Part shown: piece after piece, positions 25,281 through 34,280 of the stretch | How positions within the stretch are numbered: the stretch's first letter is position 1 | Layout: every line of letters starts with the position of its first letter | NCBI GenBank assembly: GCA_023423535.1 | Contig: JAFAFL010000035.1 | Location: forward strand, 62,001-126,000 | From: Pseudomonadota bacterium | Lineage (GTDB): Bacteria; Myxococcota; Myxococcia; Myxococcales; Myxococcaceae | Reading direction: 5' to 3' | Length of the DNA stretch: 64,000 nt | Notes under the pieces: model-generated | Told to the model about the DNA's origin: nothing | Databases searched by the model: none | The model's input: the letters and a program-made list of their open reading frames with translations, nothing else | Position numbers and translations under genes: made by a program

Positions 25281-27089
25281 ATGAGGCCACCTCCCGAAGA
25301 GCCGCGGTCGATGCTCCATGCGCTGCGCGATCGCGCGCGGCGGCACGGCGAGGATCCCGCGCTGTGGTCGAAGCGGAACGGCGCCTGGCGCGCCACCACC
25401 TGGCGGCAGTACGCGGAGCGCGTGCGCCAGACCGGCTTCGGCTTCGAGTCGCTCGGCGTGCGCGAGGGCACCTCGGTGGCGATCCTCGGCTTCAACCGCG
25501 AGGAGTGGCTCCTCTCTCTGCTCGGCGCGATGGGCCTCGGCGCCACCGCCGTCGGCCTCTACACGACCTCCAGCCCGGAGCAGCTCGCGTACGTGCTCGG
25601 TCACTGCGAGGCCGAGCTCGTCGTGGTGGAGAACGCCGCGTACGCAGAGAAGCTCAGCGCGCTCCGCGACGAACTGCCGCGGCTGCGCTGCGTGGTCCTC
25701 ATGGAGGGCACGCCCACGCGCGAAGGTGAGCTGTCGTTCGCTGATCTGCTCGAGCGCGGCGAGCGCCACGCGGGCCGCGGCGCCGAGCGCGCCTGGAACG
25801 AGAAGCTCGACGCGATCCACCCGTCCGCCACCGCGGCGCTCATCTACACCTCCGGCACCACCGGCGAGCCGAAGGGCGTGATGCTCAGCCACCACAACCT
25901 CTGCTGGACGGCCGCACGGCTGGTGCAGGCGGCGGAGGTGGAGGCGGACGACGTGCTGGTGAGCTACCTGCCGCTCTCGCACATCGCCGAGCAGACCTGC
26001 AGCATCTACGGCCCGCTGCTCACCGGGATGCAGGTCCACTTCGCCGAGTCGCTCGAGACCGTCGCCGACGCGATCCGCGAGGTCCGGCCCACCGTCTTCT
26101 TCGGCGTGCCGCGGGTGTGGGAGAAGTTCAAGGCGAAGGCGGAGGAGGGCATCCGCGCGCAGAGTCCCCGCCGTCAGAAGCTCGTCTCGTGGGCGCGGAA
26201 GCTCTCGCTCGAACGCACCGGCCGCGAGCTCCGCCACGAGTGGACCTCGGTGGCGATGGAGGCGCAGCACCTCGTGGCCAGCCGCCTCGTCTTCAACCGG
26301 CTGCGCGAGAAGATCGGCTTCGACCGCACGCGATTGTTCGCCACCTCCGCCGCGCCCATCGGCCGCGACGTGCTCGACTTCTTCGCCTCCACCGACATCG
26401 TGCTGCGCGAGGTCTACGGAATGACCGAGACCACCGGCCCCGTCACCTTCAACACGCCGGAGAACACGAAGCTCGGCTCGGTGGGGCGGCCCATGCTCGG
26501 GGTGGAGCTGCGCATCGCGGACGACGGGGAGGTGCTCGTGCGCGGCGGCAACGTGTGTCAGGGCTACTTCAAGGACCCGCGCGCGACAGAGGAGCTCTTG
26601 ACCGACGGGTGGCTGCACACCGGCGACGTGGGCGAGCTCGACAGCGAAGGCTTTCTCCGCATCACCGGCCGCAAGAAGGAGCTGCTCGTCACCAGCGGCG
26701 GCAAGAAGACCGCGCCCGCGCCGATCGAAGCGCTGCTGAAGGACCTCGAGCCGGTGGGCAACGCGATGGTGGTGGGGGACGGGCGGAACCACCTCGCCGC
26801 GCTGCTCCCGCTCGACGCGGAGAAGGCCGTCACCTTCGCGCGCGCCCGGGGCCTGCCCGAGGATCCGCAGCGGCTCGCCGTCCACCCGGAGCTGCGCCGG
26901 CACCTCGAGGAGCAGATCGCCCAGCGGGTGAACCCGAGGCTCTCGCGCTTCGAGCACGTGCGCCGCTTCGAGATCCTCCCGCACGACTTCACCCCCGAGC
27001 GCGGTGAGCTCACCCCCACGCTGAAGCTCCGCCGCGCGGAGGTGGAGCGCCGCTACCGCGCGCAGATCGACGGGCTCTACGAGGGCTGA
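25281..27089 (+). CDS. Long-chain fatty acid-CoA ligase (AMP-binding)
   Basis: A 602-residue adenylate-forming enzyme that activates fatty acids to acyl-CoA. Core motifs are YTSGTTGEPKGVMLSHHN (the P-loop), YLPLSHIAEQ, VFFGVPRVWEKF, EVYGMTETTG, the hinge region LHTGDVGELDSEGFLRITGR and KKELLVTSGGKKTAP. The FGVPRVWEK block and absence of a membrane helix match the bacterial AMP-dependent synthetase FAA1/FadD15-like group. The substrate chain length cannot be set from sequence. It has its own promoter region shared with the divergent zinc-ribbon gene and converges on gltA. Confidence 0.93.
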   Translation: MRPPPEEPRSMLHALRDRARRHGEDPALWSKRNGAWRATTWRQYAERVRQTGFGFESLGVREGTSVAILGFNREEWLLSLLGAMGLGATAVGLYTTSSPEQLAYVLGHCEAELVVVENAAYAEKLSALRDELPRLRCVVLMEGTPTREGELSFADLLERGERHAGRGAERAWNEKLDAIHPSATAALIYTSGTTGEPKGVMLSHHNLCWTAARLVQAAEVEADDVLVSYLPLSHIAEQTCSIYGPLLTGMQVHFAESLETVADAIREVRPTVFFGVPRVWEKFKAKAEEGIRAQSPRRQKLVSWARKLSLERTGRELRHEWTSVAMEAQHLVASRLVFNRLREKIGFDRTRLFATSAAPIGRDVLDFFASTDIVLREVYGMTETTGPVTFNTPENTKLGSVGRPMLGVELRIADDGEVLVRGGNVCQGYFKDPRATEELLTDGWLHTGDVGELDSEGFLRITGRKKELLVTSGGKKTAPAPIEALLKDLEPVGNAMVVGDGRNHLAALLPLDAEKAVTFARARGLPEDPQRLAVHPELRRHLEEQIAQRVNPRLSRFEHVRRFEILPHDFTPERGELTPTLKLRRAEVERRYRAQIDGLYEG

Positions 27090-27120
27090 GCCTCGAAACG
27101 AAACGGGCCTGAAACGAAGA

Positions 27121-27152
27121 AGGCCCGGCACCCGCTGAAGGGGGCCGGGCCT
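27121..27152. terminator. Bidirectional rho-independent terminator
   Basis: AGGCCCGGC at 27121-27129 pairs with GCCGGGCCT at 27144-27152, with a GC-rich 14-base loop, between the convergent acyl-CoA ligase and citrate synthase genes. Confidence 0.75.
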
Positions 27153-27179
27153 CATTGCGTCACCGTGGAGGTGAAGGGA

Positions 27180-28493
27180 CTACTTGCCGCCGTTCGGCTG
27201 GCGCTTGTCCACCGCCACGAAGTCACGCCGCTGGCTGCCGGTGTAGACCTGACGCGGGCGGGCGATCTTCTGCTCGGGGTCGAGCACCATCTCCTCCCAC
27301 TGGCTCACCCAGCCCACCGTGCGCGGGATGGCGAAGAGCACCGGGAACATCTCCACCGGGAAGCCCATCGCCTCGTAGATGAGGCCCGAGTAGAAATCGA
27401 CGTTCGGGTAGAGCTTCCGCTTCACGAAGTACTCGTCCTCGAGCGCGATCCGCTCCAGCTCGAGCGCGATGTCGAGCAGCGGGTTGCGGCCGGTGACCTC
27501 GAAGACCTCGTCCGCCACGCGCTTGATGACCTTCGCGCGCGGGTCGTAGGACTTGTACACGCGGTGGCCGAAGCCCATCAGCCGCGAGCCGGCCTCACCG
27601 CTCTTCACCTTGGAGATGAACTCGGGGACCTTCGACACGTGGCCGATCTCGCGGAGCATCCGGAGCACGGCCTCGTTTGCGCCGCCGTGCAGCGGGCCGT
27701 AGAGCGCCGCCACGCCCGCGCTCACCGCGCTGTAGGGATCCACCTGCGACGAGCCGACGAGGCGCGTGGCGGTGGTGGAGCAGTTCTGCTCGTGGTCCGC
27801 GTGGAGGATGAAGAGCAGGTCGAGCGCCTTCTCGAGCACCGGGTGCGGCTTGTACGTCGAGGTGCCGATCCGCTTGATCATCGCGAGGAAGTTGCCGACG
27901 TAGGACAGGTCGTTGTCCGGGTACACGTACGGCTGGCCCATGGTGTGCCGGTACGCGAACGCCGCGATGGTCGGCATCTTCGCGATGAGGCGCACCATCT
28001 GGATGTTGCGGCTCTTGGCGTCCTTGATGTTCTTCGCGTCCGGGTAGAACGCGGAGAGCGCCGCCACCGTGGAGGCGACCATGGACATGGGGTGCGCGTC
28101 GTAGCGGAAGCCCTCCATGAAGCGCTTCACGTTCTCGTGCACGAAGGTGTGGTGCGTGACGAGGTACTTGAAGTCGTCCAGCTCGCCCTGGGTGGGGAGC
28201 TCGCCCTTCATCAGGAGGTACGCGACCTCGAGGAACGACGACTTCTCCGCCAGCTGCTCGATGGGGTAGCCGCGGTACTCGAGGATGCCCTTGTCACCGT
28301 CGATGAAGGTGATCGACGACTTGGTGTTCGCCGTGTTGAGGAACGCGGGGTCGTAGCCCATGAGCCCGAAGTCGTTGCTGTCGACCTTGATCTGCCGCAG
28401 CGCTTCGGTCCGGATGCAACCGAACTCGATGGGAATCTCGTACGACTTGCCGGTACGGTTGTCTGTGATCGTCAGCGAGTCCTTGGTGGCCAT
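27180..28493 (-). CDS. gltA: Citrate synthase
   Basis: A 437-residue type II citrate synthase, the entry enzyme of the TCA cycle. Marks are FIDGDKGILEYRGYPIEQLA, the substrate His in AALYGPLHGGANEAVL, MGFGHRVYKSYDPRA with its catalytic His, and LYPNVDFYSGLIYEAMGFP. The N-terminal beta region (LTITDNRTGKSYEIPI) is that of the allosteric hexameric type. The ATG at 28493 starts that region. It is divergent from the TVP38-like gene. Confidence 0.96.
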   Translation of the reverse strand: MATKDSLTITDNRTGKSYEIPIEFGCIRTEALRQIKVDSNDFGLMGYDPAFLNTANTKSSITFIDGDKGILEYRGYPIEQLAEKSSFLEVAYLLMKGELPTQGELDDFKYLVTHHTFVHENVKRFMEGFRYDAHPMSMVASTVAALSAFYPDAKNIKDAKSRNIQMVRLIAKMPTIAAFAYRHTMGQPYVYPDNDLSYVGNFLAMIKRIGTSTYKPHPVLEKALDLLFILHADHEQNCSTTATRLVGSSQVDPYSAVSAGVAALYGPLHGGANEAVLRMLREIGHVSKVPEFISKVKSGEAGSRLMGFGHRVYKSYDPRAKVIKRVADEVFEVTGRNPLLDIALELERIALEDEYFVKRKLYPNVDFYSGLIYEAMGFPVEMFPVLFAIPRTVGWVSQWEEMVLDPEQKIARPRQVYTGSQRRDFVAVDKRQPNGGK

Positions 28494-28582
28494 GGCGCGC
28501 ACATCTCAGAAGGGGTTGGGGGAGGACAACGAAAAAGCGTGACGCGGGCTCTTCCTAAACGCTTCCGGGTCGCGGCGCCAGC

Positions 28583-29248
28583 ATGACCGGTGCGCCGCGT
28601 CAAAGTGCGCAAATGCTGCGCGTGGCGGGAGCCGTGCTGGGCCTGCTCGCGCTCGCCGTGGGGGCCCGCGTTCTCCTCGGAGAAGAGCTCGAACCGCGCC
28701 GCGCGCTCGACCGCCTCCGAGAGGTCCAGGCGCAGTGGTGGGCCTGGCCGCTCTTTCTCGGCGCCTACTTCTCGCTGACCTGGGCGTTCGTGCCGGTGAC
28801 CCTCTTCCACATGGTCTCCGGCGCGCTGCTGGGCTTCCAAGGCGCGTTCGTCCTGAACCTGCTCGCCTTCAACCTCAGCTCGCACGGCCAGTTCCTCTTT
28901 GCCCGGCACGTCCTTCGCGGCCGCGGCGCCGGAGAGGGGGAGGGCCGGCTGGCGAAGATGCTCTCTCGCGACGGTCTGCGCGCCGCCCTGCTCGTGCGCG
29001 TGCTGCCCATCCCCAACCTCGCGGTGAACCTCACCGCCGGCCTCTCGCCCCTGCGCTGGCGGGACTTCGCGGTGGGGACGCTGGTGGGCGCCTCGCCGAT
29101 CATCGCCGTCTACACCTGGTTCGCCGCGGCCCTGGTGGAGGGACTCGCCGAAGCGAAGCGCGACGCCGCGGTCCACTCACTGCTCGCCGGCGCTGCGATC
29201 GTGGCCATCGCGGTGCTGTCGCGGGTGCTGGGGCGCAAAGCCGGCTGA
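28583..29248 (+). CDS. TVP38/TMEM64 (VTT-domain) membrane protein
   Basis: A 221-residue membrane protein of the VTT/DedA superfamily. It has an N-terminal helix, then the VTT core: FVPVTLFHMVSGALLGF, a long helical hairpin, VRVLPIPNLAVNLTAGLSPLRWRDF, and a TLVGASPIIAVYTWF end helix. Members of this superfamily are implicated in lipid scrambling and membrane integrity; the specific role here is unknown. A second VTT protein is encoded at 53648-54349. Confidence 0.83.
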   Translation: MTGAPRQSAQMLRVAGAVLGLLALAVGARVLLGEELEPRRALDRLREVQAQWWAWPLFLGAYFSLTWAFVPVTLFHMVSGALLGFQGAFVLNLLAFNLSSHGQFLFARHVLRGRGAGEGEGRLAKMLSRDGLRAALLVRVLPIPNLAVNLTAGLSPLRWRDFAVGTLVGASPIIAVYTWFAAALVEGLAEAKRDAAVHSLLAGAAIVAIAVLSRVLGRKAG

Positions 29249-29322
29249 AGCCGTCCGCGCATGGCGGCATTCATCCTTCTGATGTCGCGCTTCAGCGTCC
29301 CTCGGGCCCTCCGCGAACAGCC

Positions 29323-29351
29323 TTGAAGGCTCCGGGAGCGGGCGCTACAAG
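29323..29351 (+). promoter_or_regulatory. Candidate promoter for icd-mdh
   Basis: TTGAAG at 29323-29328 and TACAAG at 29346-29351 with a 17-base spacer, each matching four of six consensus bases. Start of transcription is predicted near 29358, about 50 bases ahead of icd, which has ACAAGGAG upstream. Confidence 0.4.
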
Positions 29352-29407
29352 GGCCGCCCTCTGTAGCACTCCCCAGCACTCTCCCCTCCACAAGGAGCAG
29401 CACGCTC

Positions 29408-30700
29408 ATGGCCCCTGCCGGTCAGAAGATCACCCTCCAGAACGGGAAGCTCAACGTCCCCGACAACCCGATCATCCCCTTCATCGAGGGCGACGGCACC
29501 GGCCGCGACATCTGGCGCGCCTCGGTGGCCGTGTTCGACGCGGCGGTGGAGAAGGCGTACGGCGGCAAGAAGAAGATCTCCTGGATGGAGGTTCTCGCCG
29601 GCGAGAAGGCCTTCAAGCAGGTGAACAACTGGCTGCCCGACGAGACGGTGGAGGCCTTCCGCGAGTACCTCGTGGGCATCAAGGGCCCGCTGACCACGCC
29701 GGTCGGCGGCGGCATCCGTTCGCTGAATGTGGCGCTCCGCCAGCTGCTGGACCTCTACACCTGCCTGCGTCCCGTCCGTTACTTCCGCGGCGTGCCCTCG
29801 CCGGTGAAGACGCCGGAGAAGGTGGACATGGTGATCTTCCGTGAGAACACGGAGGACATCTACGCGGGCATCGAGTTCGAGGCCGGCAGCGAGGCGGCGA
29901 CGAAGTTCCTCTCCCTGCTGAAGGACAACTTCCCGAAGGAGTTCGGGAAGATCCGCTTCAAGGAGAACGTGGGCCTCGGCATCAAGCCGGTCTCCCAGGA
30001 GGGCTCTGCGCGCCTCATCCGCGCCGCGATCGACTACGCCATCCGGCAGAACCGGAAGAGCGTCACCTTCGTGCACAAGGGCAACATCATGAAGTTCACC
30101 GAGGGTGCCTTCATGAAGTGGGGCTACGCCCTCGCCGAGAAGGAGTTCGGCGACAAGGTCTACACCTGGGGCCAGTGGGAGGCGACGAAGGCGAAGAGCG
30201 GTGAGGAGGCGGCGAACAAGGAGCAGAAGGACGCGCTCGCCGGCGGGAAGATCCTCGTGAAGGACGCCATCGCGGACATCACGCTGCAGCAGGTGCTCAC
30301 CCGTCCGGACGAGTTCGACGTCATCGCCACGCTGAACCTCAACGGCGACTACCTCTCGGACGCGCTGGCCGCGCAGGTCGGCGGCATCGGCATCGCGCCG
30401 GGCGGCAACATCAACTACGTCACCGGCCACGCGGTCTTCGAGGCCACCCACGGCACCGCGCCGAAGTACGCGGACCAGGACAAGGTGAACCCGGGCTCGG
30501 TCATCCTCTCCGGCGAGATGATGTTCCGGCACCTCGGCTGGAACGAGGCCGCGGACCTCATCATCTCCGGCATGGACAAGGCGATCACCGCGCGCACCGT
30601 GACCTACGACTTCGCCCGCCTGATGAAGGGCGACGGCGGCGGCCCGGTGACCGAGGTGAAGTGCTCCGAGTTCGGTCAGCAGATCATCAAGCACATGTAG
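29408..30700 (+). CDS. icd: Isocitrate dehydrogenase (NADP-type)
   Basis: A 430-residue homodimeric decarboxylating dehydrogenase of the TCA cycle. It has IPFIEGDGTGRDIW, the substrate-site serine region GGGIRSLNVALRQ, LRPVRYF, FRENTEDIYAGIE, VHKGNIMKFTEGAF, and the late ATHGTAPKYADQDKVNPGS. The cofactor region and length match the E. coli NADP enzyme. mdh follows after 27 bases, so the two are very likely co-transcribed. Confidence 0.95.
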   Translation: MAPAGQKITLQNGKLNVPDNPIIPFIEGDGTGRDIWRASVAVFDAAVEKAYGGKKKISWMEVLAGEKAFKQVNNWLPDETVEAFREYLVGIKGPLTTPVGGGIRSLNVALRQLLDLYTCLRPVRYFRGVPSPVKTPEKVDMVIFRENTEDIYAGIEFEAGSEAATKFLSLLKDNFPKEFGKIRFKENVGLGIKPVSQEGSARLIRAAIDYAIRQNRKSVTFVHKGNIMKFTEGAFMKWGYALAEKEFGDKVYTWGQWEATKAKSGEEAANKEQKDALAGGKILVKDAIADITLQQVLTRPDEFDVIATLNLNGDYLSDALAAQVGGIGIAPGGNINYVTGHAVFEATHGTAPKYADQDKVNPGSVILSGEMMFRHLGWNEAADLIISGMDKAITARTVTYDFARLMKGDGGGPVTEVKCSEFGQQIIKHM

Positions 30701-30727
30701 TCGCGCGCAGGCACTGAGGACACGCAC

Positions 30728-31669
30728 ATGCACCACAAGAAGAAGAAGATCGGTCTCATCGGCGGCGGTCAGATCGGCGGCAACCTCGCGCTGCTCGCCA
30801 TGCAGAAGGGCCTCGGGGACGTCGTGCTCTACGACATCCCGGCGGCCGAGGGCATGGTGAAGGGCAAGGCCCTCGACATGAACCAGCTCGCCGCGGTGGA
30901 CGGCTACGACTGCCGGATCACCGGGACGACGGACTGGAAGGACGTGGCGGGCGCGGACGTGGTGATCATCACCGCCGGCGTTCCCCGCAAGCCGGGCATG
31001 ACCCGTGAGGATCTCCTCGAGATCAACACGAAGATCATGACCGACGTGGCCACGAACCTGAAGCAGCACGCGCCGAACGCCTTCGTCATCAACATCGCCA
31101 ACCCGCTCGACGCGATGGTGTACGCGCTCCACAAGATCAGCGGCCTGCCGGGCAAGATGGTCGTGGGCATGGCCGGCGTGCTCGACACCTCGCGCTTCAA
31201 GTTCTTCGTGGCGGACGCGCTGGGCTGCTCCATCCGCGACATCGAGGCGCTGGTGCTCGGCGGCCACGGTGACGACATGGTGCCCATCATCCGCACCGCC
31301 ACGGTGGGCGGCGTCCCGCTGACGAAGCTCCTCCCGAAGGAGAAGCTCGACCCGATCATCAAGCGCACCCGCGAGGGCGGCGCGGAGCTCGTCGGCCTCT
31401 ACAAGACCGGCTCGGCCTACTTCGCGCCGGCGGCCTCGGCGATCGCCATGGCGGAGAGCTACCTGCAGGACCGCAAGCGCGTCCTCCCCGCGGCGGCGCT
31501 GCTCGAGGGCCAGTACGGCATCAACGGGTACTTCTTCGGCGTGCCCTGCACCATCGGCGCGCACGGCGTGGAGCAGATCCACGAGATCGAGCTCGATGGC
31601 GACGAGCAGGCGATGCTGAAGAAGTCCTTCGAGTCGGTGAAGAAGACCGTCGACTCGGTGAAGCTCTAG
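30728..31669 (+). CDS. mdh: Malate dehydrogenase (LDH-like type)
   Basis: A 313-residue NAD-dependent enzyme of the TCA cycle. It has the NAD loop IGLIGGGQIGGNLA, the substrate loop ITAGVPRKPGMTREDL (Arg-rich MxR type, distinguishing malate from lactate), NPLDAMVY and VLGGHGDDMVP with the catalytic His. It follows icd and ends nine bases before the first cheW, with no terminator between, so read-through into the chemosensory genes is likely. Confidence 0.95.
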   Translation: MHHKKKKIGLIGGGQIGGNLALLAMQKGLGDVVLYDIPAAEGMVKGKALDMNQLAAVDGYDCRITGTTDWKDVAGADVVIITAGVPRKPGMTREDLLEINTKIMTDVATNLKQHAPNAFVINIANPLDAMVYALHKISGLPGKMVVGMAGVLDTSRFKFFVADALGCSIRDIEALVLGGHGDDMVPIIRTATVGGVPLTKLLPKEKLDPIIKRTREGGAELVGLYKTGSAYFAPAASAIAMAESYLQDRKRVLPAAALLEGQYGINGYFFGVPCTIGAHGVEQIHEIELDGDEQAMLKKSFESVKKTVDSVKL

Positions 31670-31678
31670 GAAGCACCC

Positions 31679-32197
31679 ATGCCCCTCGCGCTCGCGGAAG
31701 GCGAAGGGCTTTTGGTGTTCGCGCTGGAGGGGCTGCGGCTGGCCCTTCCGGCGTCGAGGGTGGTGGAGGTGCTGCGCGCCGCCGCCCTCGCTCCGCTGCC
31801 GACCGCGCCCGCGGCGGTGGCGGGGCTGCTGGACCTCCGCGGCACGCCGGTGCCGGTGCTCGACCTGCGCGGCAAGCTGACGCTCCCCCCACGCGCGCTG
31901 CACCCCTCCGAGCACTTCGTGCTCTTTCACGCTCTGGGGCGGCTGCTCGGCGTGCGCGTGGACCGGGCGCTGGACTTCCTCTCCGCGGACGCGGTGCACG
32001 CGCTGGAGGCGCAGGGCCCGTTCGCGCCGGACCCGCTGCTCTCGGGCGTGGCGCGCGGGCCCGAAGGACTGCTGCTCGTCCACGACCCGGACCGCTTCCT
32101 CACCTCGGACGAGGCCCTGCGCCTCGATGGGGCAGTGAGGGACCTGCTGGCGGACGCTGCAGGTGCACCGGAGACGGCCGAACCCGGAGAAAGCTGA
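31679..32197 (+). CDS. cheW: CheW-like coupling protein
   Basis: A 172-residue protein with a CheW domain: LLVFALEGLRLALPASRVVEVL, then the core GLLDLRGTPVPVLDLRGKL. It couples chemoreceptors to the CheA kinase. It opens a seven-gene block whose order is cheW, cheR-TPR, cheW-like, mcp, cheA-REC, cheB and a GAF kinase. It starts nine bases after mdh. Confidence 0.83.
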   Translation: MPLALAEGEGLLVFALEGLRLALPASRVVEVLRAAALAPLPTAPAAVAGLLDLRGTPVPVLDLRGKLTLPPRALHPSEHFVLFHALGRLLGVRVDRALDFLSADAVHALEAQGPFAPDPLLSGVARGPEGLLLVHDPDRFLTSDEALRLDGAVRDLLADAAGAPETAEPGES

Positions 32198-32300
32198 CCG
32201 GACCGTCCGCCATCCGACGCCCGGTGGGGCAGTGGGGGCGCTCGGGCGTGCAGGCGGGGCGCCGCGGGGTCACCATTCCCCCGTACCGGGGGGTACTTTC

Positions 32301-33704
32301 TTGGATTCGCTGGCCGCCATCTCCGAGCTGGTGCGTCGCCGCGCGGGGCTGGTGTTCAGCGAGGCCCGCCGTACGTCCCTGAAGATCGGCGTGGACCGGG
32401 CCTTTGAGCGCAGCGGTCTCGAGGACCAGAGCGCGTGGCTCGAGCGGCTGCGCAAGGACCCGGATCTCCTCGACGATCTGCTCATCGAACTCACGGTCGG
32501 CGAGACCTTCTTCTTCCGCGACCCGCAGCACTTCGACCGCCTCCGCGACGAGGCCCTGCCGGAGCTGCTCGCCCAGCGCGATCCGGGGCACGTCCTGAAG
32601 TTCTGGAGCGCCGGCTGCGCCACCGGCGAGGAGCCCTGGTCGATGGCGATGCTGCTCGCGGACCTCGGGCTTTTGGGGCGCGCGAGCGTGCTGGGCACGG
32701 ACATCTCGAGGCTCTCGCTCTCGCGGGCGGAGCGCGGCGTCTACCGGCCCTGGTCGCTCCGCGGCGACGGCAGGCCGCGCGCGCTGCGGCACCTGCAGGG
32801 CGACGGCGACCGCTACGAGGTCCCCGCCCGGCTGCGCGACCGCGTGCGCTTCGAGTACCTCAACCTCGCGGGACCGGGCTGGCCCTCGTTCGGCACCGGC
32901 GCCTTCGGGCTCGACGTCATCTTCTGCCGCAACGTCCTCATCTACTTCGGGCCGGACACCATCCATGAGGTGCTCTCCCGCTTCGCGCAGGCGCTCTTGC
33001 CCGGCGGATGGCTGGTGCTCGGGCCTTCGGATCCGCTCGCCACCGACCACCCCGACCTCGAGACGCTGATGCGTCCGGAGGGGCTCTTCTACCGGCGGCG
33101 CTCGGGCGAAGCGCAGGCGGTGGCACCCGCACCTCGGCCCGCCCTCACCGCACACCCGCAAGCGCATCCACCCGCGGCAGCCGCGAAGTCGCCCTGGCCG
33201 CGCGCGGCGCCCGAGGCTCCGCCGGCGCTCAAAGCCGACCTCGCCTCGCTCCGGGAGACGCCCGCCGCCGCGCCACCCGCGGCGCTGGAGCTGGCCCCCG
33301 AAGAGGCCGCGCTTGTCAGGATCCGGACGCTGGCGAACCGCGACCTGCCCGGAGCGCTGACTGCCTGCGTAGAAGCGGTGGAGCGGCACCCGGTCTCGGC
33401 GCCGCTGCACTTCCTCCTGGCGGTGCTGCTGTCGGAGGTGGGGCGGCTGGACGAGGCGCGCGAGGAGGCCCGGCGAGCGCTCTATCTCGACGGGACGCTG
33501 GAGGTGGTCCAGCTCTTCCTCGGGACGTTGTTCCGCCGCCAGGGCGCGAAGGAGCGGGCGCTGGCGGCGTTCGAACGGGCGGCGGAGCTGGCGGGGCGGC
33601 GTCCGGACGACGAGAAGGTGCCGCTCGGCGAAGGCGCCACCGCGGCGCAACTGCGAGAGGCCGCGCTGACGGCGGCCTCGGTCATCAGGAGGGGAGAAGG
33701 CTAG
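32301..33704 (+). CDS. cheR: CheR receptor methyltransferase with C-terminal TPR region
   Basis: A 467-residue protein. The N-terminal part is a CheR methyltransferase: the SAM site is FWSAGCATGEEPWSMAML, with GETFFFRDPQHF and FDVIFCRNVLIYFG. It methylates glutamates of the MCP. After residue 270 comes a Pro/Ala-rich linker, then about 130 residues with TPR-like helices (LHFLLAVLLSEVGRLDEA, LFLGTLFRRQGAKERALAAF). This layout is that of FrzF in Myxococcus xanthus. The start is not certain: the TTG at 32301, with GGGGGG upstream, begins the conserved region, but the frame is open to 32163. Confidence 0.86.
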   Translation: MDSLAAISELVRRRAGLVFSEARRTSLKIGVDRAFERSGLEDQSAWLERLRKDPDLLDDLLIELTVGETFFFRDPQHFDRLRDEALPELLAQRDPGHVLKFWSAGCATGEEPWSMAMLLADLGLLGRASVLGTDISRLSLSRAERGVYRPWSLRGDGRPRALRHLQGDGDRYEVPARLRDRVRFEYLNLAGPGWPSFGTGAFGLDVIFCRNVLIYFGPDTIHEVLSRFAQALLPGGWLVLGPSDPLATDHPDLETLMRPEGLFYRRRSGEAQAVAPAPRPALTAHPQAHPPAAAAKSPWPRAAPEAPPALKADLASLRETPAAAPPAALELAPEEAALVRIRTLANRDLPGALTACVEAVERHPVSAPLHFLLAVLLSEVGRLDEAREEARRALYLDGTLEVVQLFLGTLFRRQGAKERALAAFERAAELAGRRPDDEKVPLGEGATAAQLREAALTAASVIRRGEG

Positions 33705-34253
33705 GTGGGGCCGGACGAACGCGCAGAGGGGAGCAGGGACGGGACGCTCTTGCGAGAGCGCGCCGCGGCGCTCTCCCGTGCCGGTCGCACCGCGCCCGAA
33801 CGCCCGACGCGGCCCGCGGTCGTCTTCTGTCGCGGCGGCCGCAGGTACGCGCTGGACTCGCGCCTGTGCCTCGGGGTCACCGCGCTCCTTCCCGGCGCGG
33901 TGCTCGCGCTCCCGGATCTGCCGCGCCCGCTGTCCGGCTACACGCTCTTTCGCGGCGAGCCGCTGGCCCTCTTCGACCTCGCCGCGCTCTTCGGCGCTGC
34001 CTCCATCGAGCCGAACGCAGACGAGGCACCCGCGCTCCGCTTCGCGCTGGTGCTGGGCACGGATCGCCCGCGGCTCGGGCTGTGGGCGGAGGAGGTGGAG
34101 GAGGTCTCCCCGCTCGACGCGGCGCTCTTCGCACCGGGCGCGGCGGGCGCGGCGGAGGACCCGCTGCTGCTGGGCACCGCGGAGCGGCTCCAGGTGCTCG
34201 ACGCGGACCGGCTCCTCCGGGACGAACGTTTTCTCATCGATCAGGGCGACTAG
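33705..34253 (+). CDS. Second CheW-like protein (divergent)
   Basis: A 182-residue protein. After a polar, Arg-rich N-terminal 40 residues, it shows a degenerate CheW fold: VVFCRGGRRYALDSRLCLGVT, LSGYTLFRGEPLALFDLAALFG and LVLGTDRPRLGLWAEEVEEV. It follows cheR without a gap (TAG then GTG). In the Frz system two CheW proteins (FrzA and FrzB) are used, and FrzB is likewise divergent, so this may be its counterpart. That is inferred from order and weak similarity. Confidence 0.72.
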   Translation: MGPDERAEGSRDGTLLRERAAALSRAGRTAPERPTRPAVVFCRGGRRYALDSRLCLGVTALLPGAVLALPDLPRPLSGYTLFRGEPLALFDLAALFGAASIEPNADEAPALRFALVLGTDRPRLGLWAEEVEEVSPLDAALFAPGAAGAAEDPLLLGTAERLQVLDADRLLRDERFLIDQGD

Positions 34254-34280
34254 CAGGGCGACGCGGCCCACCACACGGAC